The notes beneath the pieces were generated by a model that ran no database searches, was not told the DNA's origin, and worked only from the letters and a program-made list of their open reading frames with translations. A stretch of 49,892 nt of DNA from Streptomyces spirodelae (GTDB lineage: Bacteria; Actinomycetota; Actinomycetes; Streptomycetales; Streptomycetaceae): the NCBI RefSeq assembly GCF_017676385.1, contig NZ_JAFFZN010000042.1:1-49892 (forward strand), read 5' to 3'. This document shows positions 32,717-40,725 of the stretch, in pieces (positions within the stretch are counted from its first letter, which is position 1; every line of letters starts with the position of its first letter). The position numbers and the translations under genes were made by a program.

Positions 32717-34012
32717 TCACAGCGGCAACGTCACCCGCATAACCAGACCGCCGTCCTCGCGCGGCACGGCCGAGACCGCGCCGCCGTGCGCCCGCGCCAC
32801 CGAGCGCACGATCGACAACCCGAGCCCGACGCCCTTGTCGCTGCCCGTCCGCTCCGTGCGAAGACGCCGGAACGGCTCGAAGAGGTTGTCCACCTCATAG
32901 GCCGGTACCACCGGCCCGGTGTTCTCGACGACCAGCACCGCCTGCCCCGGCTGGGCCTCGGTACTGACCGACACCCAGCCGCCTTCCCGCACGTTGTAGC
33001 GCACGGCATTCTGCACCAGATTCAGTGCGACGCGCTCCAGGAGTACCCCGTTGCCCTGGACATATGTGGGCTGCCGCACTCCGCGCAACTCGACACCCCT
33101 GCTTTCGGCCTCCCCACGCGCCTGTTCGACCGCCTGCGAGGCCACCTCTGCCAGGTCCACCGGCTTGCGGTCCACCAGCTCGTTCTCGCTCCGCGCCAGC
33201 AGCAGCAGGCCCTCCACGAGCTGCTCACTGCGCTCGTTGGTGGCCAGCAGCGTCTTGGCCAGTTGCTGCAGCTCAGGCGAGGCGTCCGGGTCGGCGAGCT
33301 GCACCTCCAGCAGCGTGCGGTTGATCGCCAGCGGGGTGCGCAGCTCGTGCGAGGCGTTGCCGACGAAACGCTGCTGGGCGGTGAAGGCGCGCTCCAGGCG
33401 GTCCAGCATCTCGTCGAAGGTGTCCGCCAGCTCCTTGAGCTCGTCGTCCGGACCCTCCAGCTCGATCCGCTTGTGCAGATCGGAGCCGGCCACCTGTCGA
33501 GCCGTACGAGTGATACGGCCCAGCGGTGAGAGCACCCGGCCGGCCATCACATAGCCGAAGGCGAAAGCGGCCACGGCCAGCCCGAGCAGGGCCAGCAGCG
33601 AGCGGCGCAGCAGCCCGTCGAGCGCCATCCTGCGCTGCGCCTCCGCGCACGCCGACAGACGCTGCATGAACACATCGCTGGGCAGCGTCCCCGTCAGCCC
33701 CGGACAGCGGTCCGAGGTCGGCTGCGCGTTTCCGTTGAGGATGCGGAACGGAAGCTGGCTGGCGTCGTCCAGAGCCTGTGCCGCCAGCAGATAGATGATC
33801 GTCAGCAGCAGCATGCCCGCGATCAGGAACATACCGCCGTACAGCAGCGTGAGCCTTATCCGGATGGTGGGCCGCAGCCAGGGCGAGGAGCGCGGTGTCT
33901 CGCGCGGGTCCCAGCTCGGCTTGGGCGGGGCCGACGGCATCTGACCGTGGCCCGGGCCGCCGCTGCCGCCCGCGCCCGGGCCGGCCCCCGTGGGGGAGGA
34001 TGAGGAAGCCAT
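32717..34012 (-). CDS. cutS: CutS sensor histidine kinase
   Basis: A 431-residue membrane kinase with a Gly/Pro-rich cytoplasmic N-terminus. Transmembrane helix 1 is at about 56-78 and helix 2 at about 135-157. The extracytoplasmic loop between them is small and carries two cysteines, Cys103 and Cys122. Then come a HAMP region, the H-box FVGNASHELRTPLAINRTLL with His222, LNLVQNAVRYNV, VVENTGPVVP and DKGVGLGLSIVRSVARAHGG. The asparagine at the G1 position (ENTG) is the normal variant for this group. The gene follows cutR after five bases. In Streptomyces CutRS is linked to envelope and secretion stress, and the paired cysteines are proposed to sense extracellular redox state. Confidence 0.9.
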   Translation of the reverse strand: MASSSSPTGAGPGAGGSGGPGHGQMPSAPPKPSWDPRETPRSSPWLRPTIRIRLTLLYGGMFLIAGMLLLTIIYLLAAQALDDASQLPFRILNGNAQPTSDRCPGLTGTLPSDVFMQRLSACAEAQRRMALDGLLRRSLLALLGLAVAAFAFGYVMAGRVLSPLGRITRTARQVAGSDLHKRIELEGPDDELKELADTFDEMLDRLERAFTAQQRFVGNASHELRTPLAINRTLLEVQLADPDASPELQQLAKTLLATNERSEQLVEGLLLLARSENELVDRKPVDLAEVASQAVEQARGEAESRGVELRGVRQPTYVQGNGVLLERVALNLVQNAVRYNVREGGWVSVSTEAQPGQAVLVVENTGPVVPAYEVDNLFEPFRRLRTERTGSDKGVGLGLSIVRSVARAHGGAVSAVPREDGGLVMRVTLPL

Positions 34013-34017
34013 CGGCG

Positions 34018-34671
34018 TCAGATCCGGTACCCAGCGCCGGGCACGGTCACGATCACCGGCGGCTCACCGAGCTTGCGGCGCAGCGTCATCACCGTCACGC
34101 GCACCACATTGGTGAACGGGTCGGTGTTCTCGTCCCACGCCTTCTCCAGCAGCTGCTCCGCGGAGACGACGGTTCCCTCCCCGCGCATCAGCACCTCCAG
34201 TACGGCGAACTCCTTGGGCGCCAGCTGGATCTCCCGGCCGTCCCTGAAGACCTCACGGCGGCCGGGGTCGAGCCGGATACCGGCCCGCTCCAGCACCGGC
34301 GGCAGCGCCGTGGTGGTGCGCCGTCCCAGCGCGCGCACCCGGGCCGTCAGTTCCGAGAAGGCGAAGGGCTTGGGCAGGTAGTCGTCGGCGCCCAGCTCCA
34401 GGCCCTCCACCCGGTCGCTGACGTCCCCCGAGGCGGTGAGCATCAGCACCCGGGTGGGCAGACCGAGCTGGACGATCCGCCGGCAGACGTCGTCACCGTG
34501 GACGACCGGCAAGTCGCGGTCGAGTACGACCACGTCGTAGTCGTTGACGTCGATGCGCTCCTGCGCTGCCGCGCCGTCGTAGACCACATCGACGGCCATG
34601 GCCTCCCTGCGGAGGCCCGTCGCCACGGCATCGGCGAGCAGCTGCTCGTCCTCGACGACGAGTACGCGCAC
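34018..34671 (-). CDS. cutR: CutR response regulator
   Basis: A 217-residue OmpR/PhoB-type regulator, the same length as I recall for S. lividans CutR. The receiver domain has MRVLVVEDEQLLAD, phosphoacceptor Asp51 (VVVLDRDLPVVHG), MLTASGD and YLPKPFAFSEL. The winged-helix domain contains LAPKEFAVLEVLMRGEGTVV, 'LLEKAWDENTDPFTNVVRVT' and 'IVTVPGAGYRI'. The start is the GTG at 34671 with AAGGA nine bases before; any longer frame upstream lacks family similarity. cutS follows after five bases. Phased 11-bp repeats lie 150-180 bp upstream and may be its operator. Confidence 0.93.
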   Translation of the reverse strand: MRVLVVEDEQLLADAVATGLRREAMAVDVVYDGAAAQERIDVNDYDVVVLDRDLPVVHGDDVCRRIVQLGLPTRVLMLTASGDVSDRVEGLELGADDYLPKPFAFSELTARVRALGRRTTTALPPVLERAGIRLDPGRREVFRDGREIQLAPKEFAVLEVLMRGEGTVVSAEQLLEKAWDENTDPFTNVVRVTVMTLRRKLGEPPVIVTVPGAGYRI

Positions 34672-34820
34672 GGCGCTTTTCCTTCCCTGGGTACGGATGG
34701 ACTCCCCTGGACACGCAAGGGGGATCGTTGCTCTCCATCGTGCCTCGACCCCCGGTAAATCGGCGGTAAGAGCCGAGGTGAGAGGGTGGGGAGGGACTCC
34801 GGCACGGGACCGTGGCACTT

Positions 34821-34850
34821 TTTCAGGGCGCTTGAGGTTTCTCTGAGGTT
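34821..34850 (-). promoter_or_regulatory. 11-bp-phased repeats upstream of cutR
   Basis: On the plus strand TTTCAGGG (34821), TTGAGGTT (34832) and CTGAGGTT (34843) start exactly 11 bp apart; on the cutR strand they read AACCTCAG/AACCTCAA. The spacing fits binding by an OmpR-family regulator, possibly CutR itself. The site lies between cutR and the small gene at 35010 and could serve either. Confidence 0.5.
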
Positions 34851-35009
34851 CCCGTTGGGGAGGACCTGAGCACCACCCACGATCACGCCCTGTGCGCAGC
34901 GTGCCACGACGTATCGCTGACGCGAGTCCGGGGACCACGCCGTGATCGGGGAAGCACCACAATCCCTCGGCACACCCCGTGCCACCGACCCGCGACGAGG
35001 GGGCACACC

Positions 35010-35171
35010 ATGGACGCATTCACCGCAGGCATCCTGCAGCGTATACGGACCACCGAGTCCGACCTGCACCGCGCACGTGAATCGGGCGACGACTTCCTCG
35101 TGGACGTCGAGCAGTCGGAACTGGAAGACCTCCGCCGTCTCGCCGCCGAACACGGCGTACAGGTCGCCTGA
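35010..35171 (+). CDS. Small conserved-looking acidic helical protein, 53 residues
   Basis: The frame encodes MDAFTAGILQRIRTTESDLH and continues to VDVEQSELEDLRRLAAEHGV, ending QVA. It is 53 residues long, strongly helical and amphipathic, with a heptad-like Leu/Ile spacing. The ATG is preceded by GAGGGGG at a good distance, the third positions are GC-rich, and a textbook terminator follows 23 bp after the stop. Together these make a real gene likely despite its size. I recall similar 50-55 residue proteins as widely conserved in Streptomyces next to cutRS, but give it no function. It is divergent from cutR and shares the control region with the phased repeats. Confidence 0.82.
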   Translation: MDAFTAGILQRIRTTESDLHRARESGDDFLVDVEQSELEDLRRLAAEHGVQVA

Positions 35172-35194
35172 CGGCGCGCTTCGCACAACCGACG

Positions 35195-35227
35195 GTGCGG
35201 CCCCCGACCCGGGGGCCGCACCTTTTT
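35195..35227 (+). terminator. Rho-independent terminator after the small gene
   Basis: GTGCGGCCCCC (35195-35205) and GGGGGCCGCAC (35211-35221) form a perfect 11-bp stem with a five-base loop, followed by CTTTTT. This is a canonical intrinsic terminator for the gene at 35010-35171. It probably also stops leftward readthrough only weakly, since no A-tract precedes it. Confidence 0.9.
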
Positions 35228-35271
35228 GTACCCCGTCAGGGGCGCGTTCTTGCCTCCAGAGGCGCGCCCTA

Positions 35272-36120
35272 CTAGTCGTGCCAGGCGCCCAGCCGTTCCA
35301 GCAGCGGCTGGAGGGCGTCGAAGACGCCGGGCGAGGCGGCGATGGTGAGGTCACCGTCGGCGGGCGTACCGGGCCGGCCGCCTGTGACGGCGCCCGCCTC
35401 CCGTGCGATGAGCTCCCCCGCGGCGAGGTCCCAGGGGTTGAGGCCGCGCTCGTAGAAGCCGTCGAGTCGTCCGGTGGCCACATCGCACAGGTCGATGGCG
35501 GCCGAGCCGCCCCGGCGGATGTCCCGCACCCTGGGAACGAGCTCCTGGGCAACGGCTGCCTGCGCGACCCGCCGCTCGGTGACGTATCCGAAGCCGGTGC
35601 CGATCAGCGCCTGCTCCAGCGGCGGCGAGGGGCGGCACCGCAGCCGGTGCCCGTCCAGGAAGGCGCCCTGCCCGCTGACCGCGTGCCAGGTCTCCCCGCG
35701 CACCGGGGCCGCCACGACGCCGACAACGCGCTCGCCGTGGAACTCGGCGGCGATGGAGACGGCCCAGTCGGGGCGTCCATACAGGTAGTTGACGGTGCCG
35801 TCGACCGGGTCGATCACCCAGCGGACTCCGGAGCTGCCGGTACTGGAGGCGCCCTCCTCGCCGAGGAAGCCGTCGTGCGGGCGGTGCTCGGTGAGGAAGC
35901 CGGTGATCAGCTTCTCGGAGGCCAGGTCCATCTCGGTGACCACGTCGATGGGGCTGGTCTTGGTCGCGGCGACGCCCAGGTCGGCGGGGCGGCCGTCCCG
36001 CAGCAGGGCGCCCGCGCGGGTCGCGGCCTCCTGGGCGAGGGTGAGCAGTTCGGCCTTGAGCGCGTCGTCGGCGGGCTCGGACGCGGACTGCGAGGTGTCG
36101 GACCGCGAGGTGTCAGTCAC
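35272..36120 (-). CDS. Inositol monophosphatase family protein
   Basis: A 282-residue magnesium-dependent phosphatase of the FIG/IMPase superfamily. Metal-binding motifs are VVTEMDLASEK, FLGEEGAS, WVIDPVDGTVNYLYG and the C-terminal NPWDLAAGELIAREAGA. The order and spacing are complete, so it should be active. The substrate could be inositol phosphate, histidinol phosphate or another sugar phosphate. The start is taken as the GTG at 36120 (VTDTSRSDTS), with GGAG 11 bases upstream. The Ser/Thr-rich first 20 residues are probably disordered. It follows hemH in the same direction, 105 bp apart. Confidence 0.88.
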   Translation of the reverse strand: MTDTSRSDTSQSASEPADDALKAELLTLAQEAATRAGALLRDGRPADLGVAATKTSPIDVVTEMDLASEKLITGFLTEHRPHDGFLGEEGASSTGSSGVRWVIDPVDGTVNYLYGRPDWAVSIAAEFHGERVVGVVAAPVRGETWHAVSGQGAFLDGHRLRCRPSPPLEQALIGTGFGYVTERRVAQAAVAQELVPRVRDIRRGGSAAIDLCDVATGRLDGFYERGLNPWDLAAGELIAREAGAVTGGRPGTPADGDLTIAASPGVFDALQPLLERLGAWHD

Positions 36121-36198
36121 TTTTGTCGCTGCTCCAGTCGGTACGTGTGTGCGGGTGTATGTGTGTGTCGTTGGACGGTGCACGGCCTCCCAGGGCCA

Positions 36199-36247
36199 GA
36201 GCGTCCTCACAGGCCCCGAGCGTCCTCACAGGGCCGGAGCGTCGGCG
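36199..36247. repeat. 19-bp tandem repeat containing the hemH stop codon
   Basis: GAGCGTCCTCACAGG occurs at 36199-36213 and 36218-36232 (period 19), with a further partial copy from 36237. On the hemH strand the unit reads ACGCTCnGGnCCTGTGAG-like and includes the codons for the last residues (APAL) and the TGA stop. Confidence 0.8.
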
Positions 36248-37386
36248 CCGGCCGCCGCCGGCTTGGGTGTCCGCGCCGGACAGCAGCCGACGGGGCACAC
36301 ATCGTGGCTCGGGCCCAGTGCGCCCAGCGCGCACCGTGCGGGCTGCTCGCCCCGCTCACTCGCGGCTCTCTCCAGCACCAGGTCCCGAACCGCCGCTGCG
36401 AATCGGGGGTCGGCGCCGACGGTGGGCGAACGGCGCGCCGGCAGCCCCAGCTCGGCGGCCTTGGCCATGGCTTCGGTGTCCAGGTCGTAGCGGACCTCCA
36501 TATGGTCGGAGACGAACCCGATCGGCACCATGACCACGCCCGGCACCCCCTGCCCGTGCAGCTCCTCCAGGTGGTCGCAGATGTCCGGCTCCAGCCACGG
36601 GACCGACGGCGAGCCGCTGCGCGACTGGTAGACGAGGCTGAAGGGGTGCTGCCTTCCGGTGCGCTCCCGGACGGCCTCGGTGATCAGCGCTGCCACGTCG
36701 CGGTGTTGTGCCACATAGGCGCCGCCTTCGCCGTGTGCCTCGACCGGGCCCGAGGTGTCGGCCGCGGCGACGGGGATGGAGTGGGTGGTGAAGGCGAGGT
36801 GGGCCCCCTCGCGCACCTGCGCCGGGAGGTCCTCCAGACAGGCGAGTACGCCGTCCACGACGGGCTCGATGAAGCCCGGGTGGTTGAAGTAGTGCCGCAG
36901 TTTGTCCACCCGTGGCGGACGCAGCCCCTCGTCCCGGAGGGCGGCCAGCGACTCGGCCAGGTTCTCGCGGTACTGGCGGCAGCCCGAGTAGGACGCGTAC
37001 GCGCTCGTGGCCAGTACGAGGACCCGCTGGTGTCCGTCACGCGCCATCTCGCGCAGCGCGTCGGTGAGATACGGAGTCCAGTTGCGGTTGCCCCAGTAGA
37101 CCGGCAGGTCGAGGCCGTGCTCGGCGAAGTCGTCGCGGAGCGCAGTCAGCAGCGTCCGGTTCTGCTCGTTGATGGGGCTGATTCCGTCGAAGAGGTAGTA
37201 GTGCTGCCCCACCTCTTCGAGCCGCTCGGTGGGGATGCCTCGTCCCCGGGTGACGTTCTGCAGGAACGGGACGACGTCCTCGCGTCCTTCGGGACCGCCG
37301 AAGGACAGCAGCAGGAGTGCGTCGTAGGGCGCCGGAGAGGCGTCCGGCTCGGAGCCGGAAGATTCGGTGGGGAGCGCATCGGACAT
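36226..37386 (-). CDS. hemH: Coproporphyrin III ferrochelatase
   Basis: A 386-residue ferrochelatase (also called CpfC), which inserts ferrous iron into coproporphyrin III in the actinobacterial haem pathway. It opens with YDALLLLSFGGPEGREDVVP and has YYLFDGISPINEQNR and VYWGNRNWTPYL. It continues with FTTHSIP carrying the catalytic His, VYQSRSG and VPIGFVSDHMEVRYDLD. The C-terminal tail is Cys-rich (RCALGALG, then DVCPVGCC), matching the [2Fe-2S] ligands of actinobacterial ferrochelatases. The ATG at 37386 has AGGATCGAG before it. The stop codon lies in a 19-bp tandem repeat that duplicates it downstream. Confidence 0.94.
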   Translation of the reverse strand: MSDALPTESSGSEPDASPAPYDALLLLSFGGPEGREDVVPFLQNVTRGRGIPTERLEEVGQHYYLFDGISPINEQNRTLLTALRDDFAEHGLDLPVYWGNRNWTPYLTDALREMARDGHQRVLVLATSAYASYSGCRQYRENLAESLAALRDEGLRPPRVDKLRHYFNHPGFIEPVVDGVLACLEDLPAQVREGAHLAFTTHSIPVAAADTSGPVEAHGEGGAYVAQHRDVAALITEAVRERTGRQHPFSLVYQSRSGSPSVPWLEPDICDHLEELHGQGVPGVVMVPIGFVSDHMEVRYDLDTEAMAKAAELGLPARRSPTVGADPRFAAAVRDLVLERAASERGEQPARCALGALGPSHDVCPVGCCPARTPKPAAAGADAPAL

Positions 37387-37600
37387 GTCTCGATCCTGCC
37401 ATCCGGTGCGCAGCGGAAGCCGTCGCCCTCGGCTCCTGGGCGCCGGTGTCCGACCGGGCGACCGGAGGAGACCCGTGAGTAAGATCCCTCTCCAACTGGT
37501 GGGGGCCCGTCGGAGCGGGGGCGTCGGCGGTTGTGGCGCGGCCCTCGGCCACCGCCGGCCGAACCCCGGCCGGTGCCGCGGCGAGAAGGGACGGTCACAG

Positions 37601-38959
37601 ATGAGCGCGCGATCGGGCATACGGGCGGCGGGCGGCCGGGCGGCGGACGACCGGGCAACGACATGGCGGAACTGGGCGGGCAATGTGACGGCCGCGCCGC
37701 AGCGGACGGTCTCGCCCTCCACCACAGAGGCGCTTGCCGAGGTGGTGCGGCGCGCCGCCGCCGACGGACTGCGGGTCAAGGCCGCGGGCACCGGTCACTC
37801 GTTCACGGCCGCCGCCGTCACGGACGGGGTGCTGATACGTCCCGAACGGCTGAGGGGGATACGGGCCGTGGACCGGGCGGCGGGAGAGGTCACCGTCGCA
37901 GCGGGCACCCCGCTGAAGGACCTGAACGCCGCGCTGGCGGCGCGGGGTCTGTCGCTGACGAACATGGGCGACATCATGGAGCAGACGGTCTCCGGTGCCG
38001 TCAGCACCGGCACCCACGGAACCGGCCGGGACTCGGCCTCGACAGCGGCCCAGATCAAGGGCCTGGAGCTGGTGCTGGCCGACGGTTCGGTGGTGCGCTG
38101 CTCGCCGGAGGGGACGCCGCAGGAGCGGGAGCTGTTCGAAGCGGCCCGGGTGGGGCTCGGGGCGCTGGGTGTCGTCAGCGAGATCACCTTCGGGGTCGAG
38201 CCGGAGTTTCTGCTCACGGCCCGCGAGGAGCCGATGCCGTTCGACCGGGTCGTCGATGAGTTCGAGCAACTGGTCGCAGAGAACGAACACTTCGAGTTCT
38301 ACTGGTTCCCGCACACCGATCGCTGCAACACCAAGCGCAACAACCGCAGCGCGGGCCCCGCGGCCCCGCTCCCCCGGGTGCGCGGCTGGGTGGACGACGA
38401 GCTGCTCTCCAACGGGGTCTTCCGGGCGGCCTGCGCCCTGGGCAAGGCGGTGCCCGCGACCGTTCCCGGTGTCGCCCGCGTCTCCAGCCGCGCCTTGTCA
38501 GCACGCAGCTACACCGACATCCCTTACAAGGTCTTCACCAGCCCGCGCAGGGTGCGCTTCGTGGAGATGGAGTACGCGATTCCGCGTGCCGCGCTGGTGG
38601 AGGCGCTGCGGGAGCTGAAGGCGCTGGTGGAGCGGTCGGACTTCCGGGTGAGCTTTCCCGTCGAGGTGCGTACGGCGCCGGCGGACGACATCCCGCTGTC
38701 GACGGCGAGCGGGCGCGAGACGGCGTACGTGGCGGTCCACCTGTACCGGGGCACGCCCCACCAGGGTTACTTCAGCGCGGTCGAACGGATCATGACGGCA
38801 CACGCCGGCCGCCCCCACTGGGGAAAGCTGCACAGCAGGGACGCCGAGTACCTCGCGCGGGTGTATCCCAGGTTCGGGGAGTTCACGGCCCTGCGCGACC
38901 GCCTGGACCCGGACAGGGTCTTCGGCAACGACTATCTGCGGCGCGTGCTGGGCGACTGA
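37601..38959 (+). CDS. D-arabinono-1,4-lactone oxidase family flavoprotein
   Basis: A 452-residue FAD-linked oxidoreductase. An N-terminal PCMH FAD domain has WRNWAGNVTAAPQRTVSPST, KAAGTGHSFTAAAVTDGVLI and TVSGAVSTGTHGTGRD. The C-terminal ALO domain includes FEFYWFPHTDRC and RPHWGKLHS, where HWGK is the HWxK motif of aldonolactone oxidases. It ends RDRLDPDRVFGNDYLRRVLG. It probably oxidises a sugar lactone or related polyol, using oxygen or a dehydrogenase acceptor. The ATG at 37601 fits the family start. A GTG at 37475 with a stronger GGAGGAG site is in frame and would add 42 Arg/Gly-rich residues; I think this is coincidental. It is divergent from hemH. Confidence 0.9.
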   Translation: MSARSGIRAAGGRAADDRATTWRNWAGNVTAAPQRTVSPSTTEALAEVVRRAAADGLRVKAAGTGHSFTAAAVTDGVLIRPERLRGIRAVDRAAGEVTVAAGTPLKDLNAALAARGLSLTNMGDIMEQTVSGAVSTGTHGTGRDSASTAAQIKGLELVLADGSVVRCSPEGTPQERELFEAARVGLGALGVVSEITFGVEPEFLLTAREEPMPFDRVVDEFEQLVAENEHFEFYWFPHTDRCNTKRNNRSAGPAAPLPRVRGWVDDELLSNGVFRAACALGKAVPATVPGVARVSSRALSARSYTDIPYKVFTSPRRVRFVEMEYAIPRAALVEALRELKALVERSDFRVSFPVEVRTAPADDIPLSTASGRETAYVAVHLYRGTPHQGYFSAVERIMTAHAGRPHWGKLHSRDAEYLARVYPRFGEFTALRDRLDPDRVFGNDYLRRVLGD

Positions 38960-38960
38960 C

Positions 38961-38994
38961 CTCGTACGCCCGGGGCCGCCCCCGGGCGTACGAG
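38961..38994 (+). terminator. Strong hairpin terminator after the lactone oxidase gene
   Basis: CTCGTACGCCCGGGG (38961-38975) and CCCCGGGCGTACGAG (38980-38994) form a perfect 15-bp stem with a four-base loop, beginning two bases after the stop. A second, imperfect GC-rich hairpin follows at about 39017-39058. As the next gene converges from the right, the pair probably ends transcription in both directions. Confidence 0.85.
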
Positions 38995-39077
38995 GGCGGC
39001 CCCGGGCGTACGGAACGGGCCGCACCACCGTCTGTGCAGACGTGCGGCGCGGCCCGTGTGCGGCGCGCGGAAGCGGA

Positions 39078-40265
39078 CTAGCCCTGCGAGGAGAGTCCGG
39101 GCTGCTGTCCCTGGGGGAGCTGGGAGCCGCTGCCTGTTCCGTCGCTCTGTCCGGAACCCGTTCCGTCGCCGTCCTGCCCGCTGTCCGAGCCGCTGGTGTC
39201 GCCGGAGCCGGGGTCGCTGCTCGAGCCGTCCCCCGAGCTCTCCGTCCCGTCCGACGGGGAGTGGGACGGGTCCGGCGTCGGGCTGGATGTGCCGTCGGTG
39301 TCCGTGGAGCCGGTCTTCCCGCTCTCGCCGCTGTCGCGGTCGCCCTGCTCTGGGGACTGCTGGGAGCTCTCCGGAGTGGGGCTCGGGCTCTCGCTGTTCC
39401 CCGCCCCGTCCTGATCCGTACCGGCCCCAGGAGCCTTGGGGGTGTCGCCGGTGGAGGAGCCGTGGTCCGGCCGGAACACATCGCTGAGGGAGGTGCCCTT
39501 CCCGCCGGAGACGCTGTGGCCGGATACCGCCTCGTACAGCGTGATGCCACCGATCGCGATCACGAACACCACGGCGGCGGGCAGCAGCGTACGCCGCCAG
39601 CCGCGCCACTTGGTGCCGTGCGTGGTGGCCTCGGTGAACTCCCCGTCACCGGGAACCTCCTCGCCGTCCACCGCGCCCGCACCGTCCGCCGGGCGCCTGA
39701 CGGTGCCCAGCACCCGCGTGGCGTCGTCGTGGCGCGGTATCCGCGTGGCGTCCACGCTGCGCAGCACCTGGGTCGCGTCCGTGCTCTCCCCCGCCTGGGC
39801 CGTCTGCGCGCCGCGCAGCAGCCGGGTGGCGTCCGCGTCCTCGGCCGCCCCTCCCGCGGTGGGGAGCAGTTGGGTGGCCGCGGCTCCGGTGTCGTGCAGC
39901 GCCTCCGCGTTGTGGAGGGCCTGGCGGGTGTGGTGGCCTTCGTCCTCCTTCCAGCCCGCGGCGGGGTCCCGCACCGGGGCCTGCCGCGCCTTGGGCGGGA
40001 CGGTGACTTCCTTGATCTGCTCGCCGGTCCTGCGGAAGAAGTGCTGGAAGACCGGGCCGCCGCTGGTGGCGACGAGACTCATCACGCCGGCGCCCAGGAA
40101 GGTGCCGTACACCCCCAGTTGCCCCGCCGCGAACGCGGCGATCACTGCGGCGACGGCGCTGCCCAGCACCTGGGCCACGCTCAGATCCAGCTTGCCGGCA
40201 CTCTTGCTCTCTTCCTGTTGAGGGGTTTCCTTGGGGGACGCAGGTCGTTTGTCACTCTTGTCCAT
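39078..40265 (-). CDS. Membrane protein with repeated ATxxL motifs and Ser/Gly/Asp-rich tail
   Basis: A 395-residue protein of unknown function. A lysine-rich start leads to a hydrophobic region (about 27-72) that may be two helices. A cytoplasmic segment (75-223) carries five copies of a short motif: AATQLL, DATRLL, DATQVL, DATRIP and DATRVL, with threonines at 131, 147, 165, 174 and 183. A transmembrane helix follows at about 227-248 (LLPAAVVFVIAIGGITLYEA). The last 145 residues are Ser/Gly/Asp/Pro/Gln-rich and probably lie outside the cell. The motif resembles sites recognised by Ser/Thr kinases and FHA domains; this is inference. The ATG at 40265 has AAGGGCGG before it. It is divergent from sepH. 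Confidence 0.8.
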   Translation of the reverse strand: MDKSDKRPASPKETPQQEESKSAGKLDLSVAQVLGSAVAAVIAAFAAGQLGVYGTFLGAGVMSLVATSGGPVFQHFFRRTGEQIKEVTVPPKARQAPVRDPAAGWKEDEGHHTRQALHNAEALHDTGAAATQLLPTAGGAAEDADATRLLRGAQTAQAGESTDATQVLRSVDATRIPRHDDATRVLGTVRRPADGAGAVDGEEVPGDGEFTEATTHGTKWRGWRRTLLPAAVVFVIAIGGITLYEAVSGHSVSGGKGTSLSDVFRPDHGSSTGDTPKAPGAGTDQDGAGNSESPSPTPESSQQSPEQGDRDSGESGKTGSTDTDGTSSPTPDPSHSPSDGTESSGDGSSSDPGSGDTSGSDSGQDGDGTGSGQSDGTGSGSQLPQGQQPGLSSQG

Positions 40266-40725
40266 TTACCGCCCTTGATCGCACACTCCAAGAACTGTGC
40301 ACGATTAGGGGACTTTCGAGCGAAGGGGAAGGTTCCATTTCGGGTGGTTCTGTGACGCTTCCCACCCCCGTATCCAGGCCAAATGGACTCTTGGGGCGTC
40401 AACTCCCTTACTCCGGAGCAACTTCGGTGGCGCGCCGGTCCACCCGGGTGGCCCTAATGGAGTAGTGTGACGAGCCCTGGTCTCGGTTCTGACCCGGCGC
40501 TGGCTGCACACAGTGACCACCTCGTTCACTGTGCGTTGTGAGGAGGTAACCGTGCCGTAGCGGCGGTTCTGGGCAGTTCCCAACGATTCGAACAACGATC
40601 TGGACACAGCCTCGGACCCCGAGGAAGTCGGCAAGGTTGTGGCAGGCTGCACCCGGGCAGGCCACACTCGTCTAGCGGGAGCAGCGACGCACGTGACGTC
40701 GGCAGGCACCACCCGGGAGGTCCCC
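40266..40725. other. Long divergent control region between membrane protein gene and sepH
   Basis: This 460-bp space contains the promoters of both flanking genes. The leftward half is AT-richer near 40300-40400. In the rightward half an inverted repeat CACAGTGA (40509-40516) / TCACTGTG (40526-40533) has a nine-base spacer. It overlaps a 15-codon frame from GTG 40513 to TAG 40560. Near the end of that frame lies an excellent ribosome-binding sequence, AGGAGGT (40541-40547). The true sepH start has its own GGGAGG at 40716-40721. Confidence 0.5.
40509..40533. promoter_or_regulatory. Inverted repeat CACAGTGA-N9-TCACTGTG upstream of sepH
   Basis: Two perfect 8-base arms separated by nine bases, centred about 205 bp upstream of the sepH ATG. 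It could be a dimeric-repressor operator or an RNA hairpin in the sepH leader. Nothing shows which. Confidence 0.45.

Noticed and set aside
37475..37600. Upstream GTG start for the lactone oxidase gene with a strong GGAGGAG site
   Set aside because: It would add 42 Arg/Gly-rich residues with no family similarity, and the FAD domain starts normally after the ATG at 37601.
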